Shown: positions 22,657 to 37,354 of the stretch, in pieces
How the letters are laid out: each line of letters opens with the position of its first letter
How positions within the stretch are numbered: the first letter of the stretch is position 1
DNA from: Paragonimus skrjabini miyazakii
Lineage: Eukaryota > Platyhelminthes > Trematoda > Plagiorchiida > Troglotrematidae
DNA: 64,000 bases
Assembly: GCA_014338405.1 (NCBI GenBank)
Contig: JTDE01000413.1
Span: 88,022 to 152,021, forward strand
Direction: 5' to 3'
Made by a program: the position numbers and the translations under genes
Notes under the pieces: generated by a model
The model's database searches: none
Told to the model about the DNA's origin: nothing
What the model saw: only the letters and a program-made list of their open reading frames with translations

Positions 22657-25600
22657 ACTTCGCAAAACGTAACAAAATTGATTGAGTTTTTTGTAAGATC
22701 GAACTAGGTTCCTAGATTTCACAAAACCTTTTCTTTCAATGCGGTGAATATTCTCATGACCTGGTCAATGTATTATTCTTTTCAACTATGGGCTCTTAAT
22801 TTCGCTGGCTTACAGCCGTGGCTCACCATCTTTTTCCTCAAATCATCGTTACACATCAGTTTATTCGAAAATTCTTTATTCACAAATCCCATAATCGCCT
22901 AAGTTTCTGTTTAATGTGGCGATATGGTAAGCAGCTCTTTTCCGTTTTACTGTATAATAATATGAGCTAGTACTAATCACCAAGTAGTCATACATGGCAT
23001 TTAATATGTTAGCGAATTAAATATAACAGTACTCTTGGTGGTACATATCTTTGGAAATCCGGAGTTCGGAAAAAGTAGGAAATTTGCCAATTGATAGTAA
23101 TGAACAATGAAAAAATCGACCGTCTATACATTTTTCTGTAACTCTCAAATGCAAGCGTTTATCAGCTTGAATAAATTCTTTTGTTTTCAGTTTCTAAGCT
23201 TACAGGTGTGAATATCGTTTGTTGGGGGTGTTTTAAGCAGAAAGCTTTCAAAACCGGATAGTTGCATCTAATTGGTTCACTTGGGTGGTTCTATTCATGT
23301 TATATATTTTCAGCTAGCTTATAACTTGAGAGGAATATGGCTTTTGTTTGTTTCAAAGCAGAAGGGAGTAGCCAGCCGACCTCTTGGTAACAGACGTGAC
23401 AGAAAATTGTAAGAAGCCTTGAAAACTAGCCATGAGTATTACCATGCTCACAGAATCGACTACTAAGACACAGAAACCAACTTGCTTGCCCATTAAGGAG
23501 ACAGGTGCTGTTGTTTAGCACGTAGTTAAAGTCTCACACAGCTAATAATCACAAGGTATTAGATGACTGTTGTCCAAATGTTTACCATTTCTTTCAGTTG
23601 GTGTCTCTTGTGTAGTTCATTTACTTGAGGCACTAGAGCGTTATTTCCAAATACTTTTAAAAGAAAACGTTTGTCTCTAATTTCTCCTAGTAATCAACTT
23701 GAGGTCGCTCGCTGTGTTAAAATAACACGATCACTTTGTAGGATTGACAGATTCATTAGAGTTTAAAAATTATCTTTTATATTTGACATTTATGATGTCA
23801 TTCCATCCCACACGAAATGGATCAGAAGCAAGTAAGCGCAAGGTTCCGACAAGTCAGTATTCACCCCTCGTTCGTGTCAACTTACATGTGGATGATGACA
23901 TTGTTATCGGTCACGTGAATTGCTGAGATCGAAATGTGTGAACCTCCTGTTATGCATATGTGTACTGATTAGGAACTCATGTAATTACGGTCCACAGACA
24001 AAGTTTCTAGCACAACTTATACCGGAAAGTTGTACACACCCTACACCCCTCTGGTCCTTTTCTAATACACACAATCGAGTGTGCAGTTAGTGACATACAT
24101 ACCGAGTAAGAAACAAAAAAAGCCGAAACTGTGCCCGTGAAACTGTCGGACTTATTATACAACACTTCGGTTGACCTAAAAAATGTTCTCAATCCTGGAC
24201 CGATAAATAATGTGTTTCGAAACCCATTCTGTTGCTACCAGTGTAACCACTACCAATAATAACACAGTTGTTTTGATTAACAGGATAGATTGTTGTTGTT
24301 ACATTGAGTGAACACAAACAGCGACTGCTTGCTGTCAGATTTTGCCTTCGCGTGTTCCGCAAATGATTCACAATTATAGTTCATGCACTTTTATAGTTAC
24401 CTAACCTCAAGAACAGTGGGTACGCCTGCAATTTTGACTTGTTGCACGATGGCAGCTCAAGTACATTTAACCGCGAGACTGAATTGGTGGATGTATTTGA
24501 AGACGATGATTTTCCGTACTACCCCATATTGTACAACTAAAAAACATTTAACCTGGACACCAGGATCTAAGGATTGATATCACCTTCATTATCTTAGATG
24601 ACAATTAACAGCTAGCCCCCAGTTTGCCCATGATCGGGTGAAATCTTACAAATCTAACGGGTTTGTATGCAATGTAGCACCGGCTTTAAAAGAATTTCGT
24701 TTTGAACAAATAACCTTTATTGATTTCCTGGGATGATACAAGGCATCTACCTCTGTTTTCCTTTGATCACAAGAAATGAGAGTAACACGGTCAACACAAC
24801 CATCTGTGGTTGCTTAGTTCGTTGCTGAAACGGATCGCTAGAAGAGTATCAGGTGTTATAGATTATACAGAACTGAGCTGAAGTGCTAGAAAACCAATTT
24901 TCTTAATCAGATACTAAGTTTTTGAACATGCATACTTCAAGAGCACCTAATCCAACGGCTGTTTTCACTACAAACACGTTGTCATAAAAATAAACGTAAT
25001 TGATAACATGTTTCAGGAAACAATATTTACAGAACAAACACTTTTAATGGAAAGATCATAATACTATGGGTTGTATAACTCAAGCCATACATATCCAGTT
25101 TACAACCTGCCTGACGTGAAGGTTTTGCAATGGTATTCTCTAAACTATTTTAAGTTGTAAGGTTACTAATTGGTCAGCAAAAACTGACTTTTTATATGGA
25201 AGTTGAATGCAAATCTAATCATCTTCACTTGATGCTGTGCAAAAAAGTACCAGTAATGCTTGAACTAGCTAAAAAACTTGTGTGTCGTGAAAATGTGTTT
25301 GATGTTGTGGAGGCCTGGAATGTTTCGACGATTTGGTTTTAAAACTGTATAGCTACTGTAAACCTAAGCTCAAACATACACCGTCTTTCTGTTCTTACTT
25401 ATTACACTTCCATTGACGAGAGTCAATCAACGGGTTGTGTTTAGCTTGCAAACTGCCATTATCTGTCTGCACTAGTGCTAACTGGCACCAACCGTTTACG
25501 GACCGTTAGCTGAGTCCCGATGAATATTCTGAATCATTGATTGATGTAAATTACTTACACACACTCGGAGCATTCAGATTTAAATAGAAGATTTTCAAAA

Positions 25601-28600
25601 AGATCAAAGTTCCTCAGTGCTCCAGGTAAATTTCTCCGCAGTGTTTGTTTGTGCCGAAGCAAACAGTGAAGTAGTCGACTGAACATATCAGAACAGTTAC
25701 TTTATTTCCAGCAGTTAGTGGTGGACAACTTGAACATCATTCCTAAATCGGTGTAGCTAACGATGTGCACGGGCTAATCCGGTAGTGCTGCTCATAATAT
25801 CAGTCGCGCTGTTGTCAGTGCGATTACTTTGTTAACTTTGATTTCAGTTCTAATCTCCGTAGTGGTAAGAATATTTTCTACTGATTAATTATGAAAAGAG
25901 TGAGTCTCGAGTACATTGCTTGGTTCGTAGTGGTCAAACGAAACGCTGATATGATTATGAGGTTTCTGTCAGCTTACAGTGAGGTTCAGTTTATAGTCAT
26001 AACTGTCATTTTCAAATAGATATACACAAATAATGAACAAGTGAAGCGCGCACATAATATTACTGACGTCTCATAATTGCTTCCACTTGTGTTTTTTAAC
26101 GCCTTTCAGCTTGAATCTTTAAAATGTTAAAGAATAATCAATACCAAGGTCTTTATGTCAGAAACTATCTGGATGTTGTACATTCTCTTATTTTGTACGG
26201 GACAACGTTCAGTCCTTCGAAATTTCGTTCTTCATTAAAATTAGTGGGCCACAAACTCCAGTACGACACTTAGATTTAGAGGAATTATCGGCTATCTAAT
26301 GTGTAGTGCGGCTGGTTATCCTTGATCAAACCCAAATATACTATGGCGACGATCGACCGAATACAGTCCTCCGTCTGACTAGTCGTTCGGTGAAAAAATT
26401 CATTCAGAATGAAAATCTTGGACTAAAGGACACTTTAGCTTCTCAAATGAAAGTACGAAGAGCATCAAAGCGTTAACTGAAGCCACCAGTACAGAGAGTT
26501 TGCTTTAGCATACTTTCAGCTTTACGTGTAAGTGATCGCGTGTGAATCTTCAAGTGTAGTGACACTATCACGGTGAATGTAGAACGTGTTATCAAACTCT
26601 GGTTTGAGTACGAAAGCCAAAAAATCTATTGTAGAATGGTTTTGTTTATAGAAGACAGGCAGAAAGTTTTGTGTGAATGCTATTTTAACGACCAACCTTG
26701 GTAAAACACAGCTGTTAACCAGTATACAGCAATACTATCCACTCACTCATTACATAAAAACAGTTTAGTTTCTCACTTTAAGTAGCCCAACTTCAACATA
26801 TATGTGTTTTCAAGATGAACTATGGATAGGTTTGCAACAACACCTCACTTAGTATTGAAGGGATCAACGGGGCAAATTAACTACGTTCGAGGACATGAAC
26901 GTAAGACAGCAGATTGTATTACCAACGCAAACTAAATCTGTGGTTCGGTAAATTACAGAATCGTCCCAAAATGAGGACTCTGTACTACTGAGCGGAATCT
27001 AGCTCAATCATTATTTCTACTAGCAGATAGTGCTACTGATCTGGGTCCACTAAAATCTTCTTACGCAACCTTCTTGAATGAATCAATCTCTCCCGTATCG
27101 TCGTTTTTTCACAACCGTCATTCTGACAACATACAAATTACAAATACCCATGTAGGCTAATCTCACTAATACCCACAACAAGCAGGCCCTTATGTGCAAA
27201 ACACAGACGCAAAAAAGTGACTAGTTCACTGATGGTATATGATAAACCGATCGCCATTAATAAGGGTCTATAAATTTTACTCATCAGCAATCACCCACCG
27301 ACTGCACAGGTGGACCGATAACCGACTGTAAACATAAGGTAGTACTCAAACTTGACAATATGAAAACTCGTAGCGGATCGAAAGAAAGTCTGTCACTGAC
27401 TGTTGTTTATAGACATGGGTGGCATATTTGAAGATGTCAAAACTGAGAAATGACCTCCAAATCACCTTTGTATGCGTTAGTCCTCGTGAACTGCTGTGAG
27501 CTGTCCGGTCAGTCTTCCGGTCTATTTTGTCTTTTAGAATGTTACATGTGTCAACTTTCTACTTATCCTGTCTAGGTTCAATAAACCGTATCTGGTAAAG
27601 TTTGTAGATGCGCATAAAATCAGTATTGTAGTTTGTAGTCAAACGAGCATTTTTAACAGTTGTGCAATTCAAGGTCACAACCCGTAAGCTAAGTGAAATT
27701 CACATCAACTTTCAATTAAGACCGACTTTTGCAACGATGCCACTTGGGATTTGACAGTATTGAGTTTACAGTACACATCCTGTCCTACATTCGGCTTCAT
27801 GAAACTATTATTCACGAATTGGTTTGTCATTCTGAAAAGAGTTTTCACGCACGGTCTTATAATGCGACGTGACATATATTGATTACAACTCAATTGTTCA
27901 AATCAACTATACCTCTTTCTATTTTTCTCAGACTTAGTTGAATCGTAGAGTTGAAGACATAGCAGTTGACAAACTGTGTATACTATGTACTCAGTTGAGA
28001 CCAAAAACTGTTGATCGGCTATCTCCAGCATAAAACACGTTGTTTTGAAAATCAAGAACAATATGCTTCGTACGTTAAGATGTTTTCCGATTTTACTAAC
28101 CGAATAGCTTGATCGAAATGTAGAGTGTGATTTCCGATGGATCAGAACAAATTATTTACAATTATTCATCTGCGGAATTGAGTCAAGTCGTGTTGGAGGC
28201 GTTATCAATGAAATGAAGACGTTGTCCTTCGAAAGATAAACCTAACGGATTATGTACGGAAGCTTAGTTTAAAAACATGTATTGGCATATGGATGGACTG
28301 GTTCCAATATCATGAAATAATGCTGGGAACGGTATCTTTGTTTTTGTGAACGCCTAATAGAATTACCTGCAAACAAAAAGGCGAACTGCGATCTACTGAA
28401 ACCACAACGCAGTACATAGCTGTTTTCAAACTGACCAGAGTATCTTAATGACAAATCTGGACGGAAGAGAAAAAATAATTTTAATCGAAAAAATTCATTG
28501 CGTTATTAAATGGTTGTCGGTTCTGTCAGACAACTTGAAGTTTCAAGAAGATAGAAAGAACAAAGACAAAGCAACAACAGTGGAGAAAATTCTGTAGAAA

Positions 28601-31600
28601 CTGCTCTGTTAACTGACGTGATCCAAATTTACTGATGATTGCGTCAGACCTACACAGAAGTTCTTCCACGTCTATATGATCTTCCTAAAATTGGCCGTTG
28701 TAGCAAACACTGTGCGAGCGAAATTCACAATATCAGTCCGGCAATTAGGGAAGATACTGAAATTATCGTATTCGAACTGTGTTTAACCTGAGGGCACATT
28801 GTCTCGGTAGACCCGGCTGATTTAACAAAGGTCAGGAGCCAAATGAGTTCCTTGTACACGAGCTATCCAGTTACCAACATACCACTAAAAGCTGTTGAGA
28901 CCACGTGAAAATACATAAACAATAATTAAACTGTTATCCGCATCACACGAGAAACGTGAAGAGGTTGGTGTTTCTTGCACGTTTACTGCTGAGTACAGGA
29001 TTACCAGAGAGTTTTAAAGAATAAAGGCTGAAATAGCAGTGGGTTTAATTCTAGGCCCACTACTTACATGGTAAAACTGCAGGCCACTGAACTCCACAAC
29101 AGTTTCATCAATCGCACGTCTTTAGCATACTATTTGAATGAGACTTTCTGTCTGGTTTCCACAAAGTGACCACCCATTGCAATAATACTCTTCGCAGTCT
29201 GCTCCTGAGCGAAATGTAACATGACAACAAACTATCATTTTCAGAAATATATTTGGTTGACCAGTCAGATGGATCAAATCGCAGACCAGTCCCTCGAAAT
29301 AAAACATGGACTATTCAACGTAAACATTTGCACAACTGACGTAGAAATTAACCCGGTCGATTGGCCTATTAATGGTGTACAAAAGGTCCACAAATCAGTA
29401 TTAATATAGGGCGATTTAAAATTCACTCAGTAAGTGTTTATTGAGAATATATAATTGAGAGAAGTCCAGATACGGGTGTATATTCCAACAGTAAGAGCAA
29501 AGTCGTTTAAACAGTGGAAAAAATGCCATACTTTAAAGCAGGTCAACAGTGAAATGTTCGGTCGTAGACTGACGAACGCAACTGAGAGTTGTCATCGTAC
29601 TACACGAATTATCAGGTTGCCTAATGTCTATTTTATCCTAAAGCTAACGTTTAAAAAGTATGCATAGGATTTCTCCCTATTTTCGGTTTATTCTCTCAAC
29701 TGTTGTTATCAAGCTGGTTAGGTTGGGAAGACCACAGGGCCACAACCGGAACGGAATGAAGAACATTTCCAAAAATGACACTGTAACTGTTCCATTCATA
29801 TCTGAATGATGCTAGCCGTTGAAGTAAACGGGACTAAGTTTTTAAGGATTTACAATGTCCGTCAAGTAGATCACCAGATTGATCAGCAGCTGAAGCCATT
29901 GCTTTCGCACTTTATGGTCTATGTCTGTGTGTGCCACGGCAGTTTGTGCTGACCACTTACCTCAGTTGGCCTTTCATCTCAAAGCTATTTGGGACCTGGA
30001 CAACCGTGAGCAATTCGACATTGTTAGCCATAGGTGACACCTAAGCCCACCTCCCAACTGCGCTGCCTTTTAAAAGTAGACCGCAGTTCATTCAATATGT
30101 GTGACGTTCACTGATCTATGTGACATTTTCTGGCTGTCATATGTAAATCGTGTACACTTTAATTAATTGTAAACAGATAAAGGGACTGTTCGAAAACAAC
30201 GATTTGTACAGTTTACAAATTGCGAATTCAACGGAAGTTCGGACCACATTAATCCTTTTTAAATACAATGGATTACCCACGACTCAAGCTAATGGGCAAT
30301 GAAGAAAATAAGGTTGCTGATAGCGTTACAGTTCTATTTCATGGTTACAGGTACCAGGTTGCATAACCGACAGCCATGGTCAATGAACCATTTGTGTATT
30401 CGGGAGTTCCTTACACTCCTAGCTGCCTTTACATGCTCTACGTTTTTGCTTCGAACAGTTTTGCTCAGCGCTGCTTAGATCCTAATTTGTGAGCATAGCA
30501 CTTGAAGTGAAACCTACTTGTATTTATTCAATGCTGAAATGCTTGGTTAAGCGCGTCGTAAGTGCCACGAAGCAAAGTTTGCTCTAAAATGGATTTAGGC
30601 ACCAACAAGTGAAGTGAACAATGTGTTGAATCACATCTATTTGGACGAACAAATAGACTGAATTGTCCTAATAAACAACTATTTAGGTGTAATGGTTTGA
30701 ACGGGTAGCAAATTAGATTTGTCAACCGGTGGCCACTAAGCATACATGATAGAAGCTTATCTTTCTGTAGGAAAAGAGTTGCAGAATGCTAACCACCAGT
30801 ATTGTCGTCACCACGGCCAACTTTGTCAATTTCAGTTACATTGTTGCTTAACTCCTATACGGTTGTATGAGAAAGCTGCGTTTTAGACTAAATTCCATAA
30901 AAAGAGGAGAAAAAACATAAATTATGAATTTCTGACAGTACTTTGCAAAAACATAATCACGGTTCCAACTTAGAATAACGTAGCAATTAGACAGCTTCCT
31001 TCTGATAAAATCTTGCAAAAGAAACAATTAAAAAATTGCGTCTGTTTGAAGTGCACCAGTTTAAACGTTTATTTGACTGTGAGGCTATTCTCCGATTTAG
31101 TTGAACTCCTGACACTCTAGTAAGGTGTATTAATATACTGGTAGAAGAAATGGTTAACCTTATATTTTCGCAAAGTAAGGGAGTATTTTCAGGATATGTT
31201 TAGGAACTGGTCATCTGATATTGGCAACTATATAACAATGGACAGTCTGTCATCACTCCAGAATTCAATAGCAAACTCTAGTTTGCCTGTTCTTCGCGTT
31301 TTCTTAATGGTTTTAAATCAGCATTTTGCCTAAATTGCACATTCTGCTTTTATGTGGAAAATTCAGTTCTGTCCTGACGGTCCAATTAAAAAACCTCCGA
31401 AATAGAATGCAACCGAATGATAACCAGCTGAAAACATTGCTTCCATCTTTTATTTGGTAAATGAGTATATTTGTATACTTAGGTAAATACCTAATTATTC
31501 GGTCACATTGTGACATACTTCGAGGTATTTTTATGTGGAACTGCTGTGCCGTTGTAAGCTCACAAAATCTTAGACAACAGTGCAGCATACGTAGTATGTG

Positions 31601-32257
31601 TTTATAGGTTAATATGTGCCGATTTCATGTGACGGTTTTTGTAGCTGCCTTCGCTCATCGGGTAATAGTACCCAGTGAGACGTAGTGACATCCTACGAAA
31701 CCGATGACAGATGCCGGAACTGTTGTTAATAACCCACCCCTGTTTACCTCAGACCCACGGGGATTCGTAGGTGAGTGCAGGCGCCCAAAGTCCCAGATGA
31801 AAGTGTGTAGAATGTCAACTTTTCCTGGATAGCTTTATAAGTTTGTTAGGTCGGCATTTTAAAATCTGAACTGCTGCCTTTCATATAAAAGCGATACAGT
31901 CATACCGGAAACCTGAATAACAGCAGCCCTGGTGTCTGCTTCAGTCGAACTTTGAATTTTAATAGACGGTCTTTAAAAAGGTCAAATTCAACGGTGATCA
32001 CGTGCTTAACAGGTAAAGAATATAGCTAACCTCGTTTTCATGGATTTTTGTGCAATTCTTCGTTTATCGGGCTCCAGCTGAGTACATTTGCAAAAACAGC
32101 TAGTTTTTCAACCATTGTTTCCAATCAGTCGGACATTATCTAATAAACAACACACTAACCACATGATCAAGCCAGATGATGACCTACATATGCACCTTTG
32201 ATTTGATCACGTGTTTAATCTACGATCAACTGAAAGCCCTTGGCGGATCACAGTGTC

Positions 32258-32299
32258 ACAAATCAGATAATCAGATAATCTAATCAGATAATCTAATGC
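32258..32299. repeat. Short tandem repeat, AATCAGAT/AATCTAAT units
   Basis: CAAATCAGATAATCAGATAA is followed by TCTAATCAGATAATCTAATG: four to five copies of an ATAATC-type unit of 8-10 bases. Confidence 0.85.
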
Positions 32300-34943
32300 C
32301 AATCGATAAGAGCAACAGCAAGAACAGAGGTCACGGAAATGAAAGACGTTGCCATAACATTTTAGAATGTGTATCTGTGTACAGAAAGTTTGGTGAGGTT
32401 TATCTACACTTGTGGGTAAATAATCACGCAAATACGTGAAGTAAGGATGAGTGTGAAATAGTAAATGCTGGCAAACGTATGTCACACGCATGACGCGTGC
32501 GTCATCCATGTGCACAGGGCCAGTTAGAATAACATTCCCTTAAAAAGTGTCCAGCCCTATGGTCTGAAATCTTACTTACTTCTGGAACTTAGTTTGAGCT
32601 TCATGTACAATGCATGTATCTGATGAAATGTATCATTATCGCCAATAGCTTTGTCACAAGTAGACCAAGAAGTTCCAGTTAAATAATGGTGTACTTCAGC
32701 ATTGTCTGTATTAACATCCACTTTAACTAAGAGCATGTGTCACCTCTGGTTCTTGTGTTTATAGACGGGTGCATATCAGTTCAACAGGAGAGAATGACAC
32801 ACCGGAAATCTGATCGAAATTCAGTTTTGAAATATTAACATGTGAGTGGAAATGTATGTACACAGTTAAGAATCTAATTTAGTATCTGATTTGCAAAGCC
32901 TGGACAATACATTCTAATGACATTACAGCAAGCAAAAGACAATTTCTTCATAACGTACTTTATAAAAGTGACTATCCAGAACAGGGTATTCTCAAAACTA
33001 TGGTATAAAACATAAAGTAACTGAAATGCAATTGGTTAACACAGATAAGTCCATACTCCTGTCTATTTGGGACGAAATTTTTCTTCTGACAAAATGAATA
33101 TAAAACCTAGCGTAGCAATTAGTGAAACCAATTTCACTTATTAGTTCACTCTGTCGTGAACTGGAAGATGTATTATCTGCTCATACTGTTTCTGACGATG
33201 CGTATCATCTTGTTTGCTTTTGTGATTTCACTACACAAGGCGATTAAGGGAACTCAGTCGACAACGCTATCCGATGAAGGTTATATAATAGTTGAAGGGT
33301 TGCTCATCCTCTCTGTATGTGAACCTTAGTGATTAAAATAAAGTGACCAACACAATTGACTTATTCAGCCGAACTGATGAGCTTGTGTGATATATCTGAA
33401 GAAGTTCGGAGATGATGTAGTGACAGTCTCAAAGGTTATTACAATCCGATTAAATTCCCTCCACTACGTATTCGAGAATATCTTGGTAACAGATTGAATC
33501 TTCCACAGGCGTACAATTGTAATCTGGAAAGTGTTTACAGCCTAAATGATGATTACCACTTCAACGGACGTCAAATCACCCACTAACTCTTTTTTCTCCC
33601 CCACTGCAGTCTTTAGACGCTGATCAACAAATACAAATACGTGATACATCTAGTTCTGTACTGCAACGCTTAAAGCTGACTGTCCCTTGTTTCAACTCAT
33701 GGTTGAAAACACCTGTTTGCAACCTTGATTCTAGTTGACAAACGCATACTATAGAAAAACTGTTTCTCTAAATCAATTTGAAAGAGCAAGCAAGGAACCG
33801 CATGAAGTTTGCTTGAAGTGAGTTTTGCTGCATCTTACCAGCTGTACGCTGCAAAATTCGCAATTAGTAACTAACACTTAAATCATCACTAGTGGAGATC
33901 GATTTATCCAGACACTGTTATTAGTAGCTTTGGTAAATAAACAGAGAATATGTGTGAAAAACAGAATGTGTTCAAATGTTTATTATAAAACTAGGGAATA
34001 CCATCATTCCATAGTGATAATGGGCATTCTGAAGGATCAGTTCAATCTGTGTATGTATAATCAAACACAGTGGTGGGCAATTTCTTCCTCACGGTATGGT
34101 TGTATGAGTTCCGAATAGAGTACACGAAAGTTGGCATACGGTCAGCGTGAATGAAAACGGATGCTTGTTGCTTTATGTCATACATTTCCAAAATAGTTGG
34201 TTTTTACAGTCCGTTTGCACATTGTCTATGTAAGCTGATGTATCCAAAGATGCCAAACGTCTGTTTGCTCATTTCCGCACAGTATTTATGTTTAACTGGA
34301 AGTACGACGGACTGGTTACAGTTTATACAGGATGGTTGAACTTTCGATCCATTAATTTCCCATCCACAAAAATTATTATCTGCCCGCTCGTTTAACAAGC
34401 CTTTTCCCACTGAACTTAACGACGCGGCGAACAGTTTCCACCTTGTGTAATCATCTCTGTTTATGGATTTCTATTTTTCCTCCTATCCTCCATTTTCAGT
34501 GTCCCTAGTGTGGTTACTTCGTTTTGTCTCATTCACTAACTGAGCGTAAGTTATTGACTACATAAACTTTCCTCGGGTCAAAAGAACGCTATCAAACTGC
34601 TGAGAGCTCACCTGTACGCAAAATCATTTTCAACGTTTTTTGGGTTGATTTCGTGTTGTTCATATTTCCTTTACTGCACGGTTTCATTCGTTTGAAGACT
34701 CATTCCGACAGGTGGCAGAAAAGTATCTATTCTTCCCAGCAATAAATAACACCTAACAAGCAAAGTTTTTGACAGTCTTCTTAAGCGCAGGTGGAAGATA
34801 TTTGTACACAGGTGGTTTTAATTGGTGATTAGCAAGCATCCGCAAGTCACTGTATATTCTACAATTCTGCTAACAATTTGGATTTCAGAAAACCACTGAA
34901 AAGGTAATTCGAATTTGTTCTCACAGATTTTGCGCGCATTATA

Positions 34944-34972
34944 CACATGTATGTAAATATATATATATATTT
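34944..34972. repeat. Short AT microsatellite
   Basis: GTATGTAAATATATATATATATTT. Confidence 0.8.
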
Positions 34973-36068
34973 CCAGCTTGAAATGGTTTGCCAATCCAAC
35001 CGATCCCTTTCGACTATCCGGAATTTTACGTTCTGCTCTGGATTTCGCCTATGATTATACCTCAACCGTAGAGGTATCGCGTTAGAAAAAATCGTAATAT
35101 AATGTACCTGTTGATTGTGCAGACAGTATGCACATGTCTTCAGTCGGAATATTCAGTGACTGAAAGCGCATTTGATCAAAACTTAACAAGCAGATGAGAT
35201 TACTAAAGAAAATTCCAAAAGATTGTCCGTTTACAACTGTAACTTATGTAACTTCCCCACTAAATACTACTTCACCACAAGTGACTCGCGACAAAGCAAA
35301 AGCTTGTTTTCCTCTAAAAGAAAACTTCCTCGGGAAGATTTGCTTAAGTTTGTCACGCTTGGGTCATTTTCAATCTCCAGTGTTTGCATGATTATAAATT
35401 TCATTCAGGTCTCTTAAGGTCTATCATTTCATTGTTTACAGTCAAATCAAACTTCCATTGCGAAGGCGCAGTGCGAATGTTTTCTGGGCACTTATGTGTT
35501 TCCTAGCTCACATTCACAGACTTTCAGACGTAAACACACTTGCGTCTAAAGATGCAATCTGAGGGAGCCAACAGATCCTTGTACTTGGATTGATCAGAAT
35601 AATCCGCTTTCCATTTTTATTGATTTAACAGTACTATCAACGAAACCCAACACACCGTCGTGTTTAACAGCCGTACTTCAAAATTCACTTGAAACATACA
35701 AGTTTAAATGTGGGTATGAAAATCTGTATTGTAAGTTTTGTAGGCTATCAACGAACAATCTATTGTCTTTCAGTTCACTGTGTGCAAAATATTGAAGTGT
35801 TCGTTCTTGTCATGCCTTATGAGTGAGTTTCGTTTATTCACTTGCTGTCTGCTACCTTAGTATAAGCGTCTTACGTCTTACACACGTTTGTGTGAAGTAA
35901 AACCGTGAAGGCGACCTAGAGAATCAGGTATACTTTTGTTCTACCGGTTCAAACGATATTATTTGCTACAATTCTACTGATACCGTAAAAAGAAATGCCA
36001 AGCCCGGACGCAAACTGAAAAACTCCACTGTTGATAGCATAGATGAATACGATTTTTATAAGTCTCAG

Positions 36069-36178
36069 TATTGTCCGCGGTGTTGATATAAAAACAGCTC
36101 CGCATAGAATACTGGATCAGTTAGCTGTGCCACCAAACATCTATTTAGGAGATTCTGACTCCACTGCATTTTTGCAAA
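36069..36178 (+). CDS. Possible exon of an unidentified gene nested in intron 1
   Basis: Open in one frame between a good acceptor (TTTTTATAAGTCTCAG ending at 36068) and a strong donor (AAA|GTAAGC at 36179). Phase 2 in, phase 1 out. Encodes IVRGVDIKTAPHRILD, then QLAVPPNIYLGDSDSTAFLQ. Its outgoing phase fits the candidate exon at 36775-36957, and the composition looks coding. No family recognised. Chance occurrence of splice-like ends cannot be excluded. Confidence 0.35.
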
Positions 36179-36774
36179 GTAAGCTGTACTATGGAATGAC
36201 TTCATTTAGTAAGCTCGCGATCAATTACTTCTTGCTCAGGAAACTATTTTTGGAGTGAGGATCCAACCATCAGTACATTCTCGTGTATACAACTTACGTA
36301 GTAACCAGGTAGCCATCCAGTAACCAGAAACTTTATATACAAATCAAAATTACATCCGTTATGTTTACAGGCGTACGTTGAAAGCATTCTCACTGATTGT
36401 AGCGGTTGGCCATAAACGTTCCAAAAACTGACTTATTCATGTTTTGTTTTTATACTGGGTCACCATAACACCTTTGACAAATTCTAGAGAGGATTTTGCC
36501 CTATGACAGGTGTGTTCTCTGAAATGACATCACGAATGGTCTCTTCCCCACAATGGACAGCTGTAAACGGGCTTCTAGGTAAAAGTTTTGCAAACAATTT
36601 TGGATTCTGTAACCCTTATATTCTCAGCTATTTTCAACCGATTTCGTCTTTGTCCTAAAATAAAATTGTTGAGAATTTTCATTTGTCACAAGTTGTAAGA
36701 TATTACAGGGCGTCTGACACTTTTCTATTGCGTTAACAATGTTATATATCCCTTTACGTTGGCGTTTTTACAAG

Positions 36775-36957
36775 TAAAGGTAGAAACATGCTTGTTTCCT
36801 GAGAAACCTGCTTTCCAAGAATCTTGCTCTATAATTTCTACCCGAGTTACTTCACTGAATCCTGCCAACAACCGAACTATTTATGTGATTCAGAAGCTCA
36901 GAAACACAACGGTTTCAGGAAGTGAGATTTTTATTTCCGAAACCTGGGTTACCACAG
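36775..36957 (+). CDS. Possible second exon of the nested gene, extracellular-like
   Basis: Acceptor CGTTTTTACAAG with a pyrimidine-rich lead ends at 36774; donor CAG|GTAACC begins at 36958. Phase 1 in and out, length divisible by three. Joined to the exon at 36069-36178 the frame is kept. It encodes about 61 residues with two Cys (ETCLFPEK and QESCS) and two N-glycosylation sequons (NRT and NTT), which suggests a secreted or membrane-exposed domain. The 596-base intron between the two is of ordinary size. No family recognised; the assembly gap starts about 400 bases downstream and may hide the next exon. Confidence 0.35.
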
Positions 36958-37354
36958 GTAACCATTGTCAAGGCCACTCTTCAATCAAACTGTTACACGA
37001 GTAGTAGGGACCTAATTCAGTCATGTGACTGTGACTAATTGTTAATCAGCTAATCATCGAGTCCAGGCGCTTTGCTTTGTTTACGTATGTGCACGTGCTT
37101 ATGAGGCCGCCCGTACCATTGACAGGGATAGTCTACCAAAAATAATACTTTTATAATTGCCAGAATTTGGTTGTTTCCTCGTCACTTAAGATGAGTACGC
37201 TGGACACATCTACACTGTTTAAGAATTATTCAGAATATAGTCCAACGTTATTGTGGCCAATAGTCGTATGATTTAGCTTCAAAAGGTTTGTATTGTTGTC
37301 ACGAATTTACTCAAAACAAAAGCTGTGCAACATTCAGAATAGATGATTACAAGT

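Larger units (their letters stand above)
22657..36068. other. Intronic sequence, mostly unassigned
   Basis: AT-rich with many short frames. Somewhat GC-richer patches near 29.7-30.1 kb and 31.6-31.8 kb could be very old repeats. A frame at 35213-35407 begins with Y-N-C-N-L-C-N-F, like half a zinc finger, but no His pair follows. No supported gene. Confidence 0.3.

Noticed and set aside
23741..23836. Plus-strand frame between TTTGTAG and a GTAAGC donor
   Set aside because: Only about 30 codons with a modest acceptor; no partner exon or motif.
28269..28454. Strong acceptor (TTTTTGTTTGCAG) followed by a short minus-strand frame
   Set aside because: It could accept the phase 1 end of FGF exon 1 as an alternative terminal exon, but the peptide has no FGF character and nothing else supports it.
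35213..35407. C-x-x-C at the start of a frame, possible C2H2 zinc finger
   Set aside because: The His pair is missing at the expected spacing and further on.
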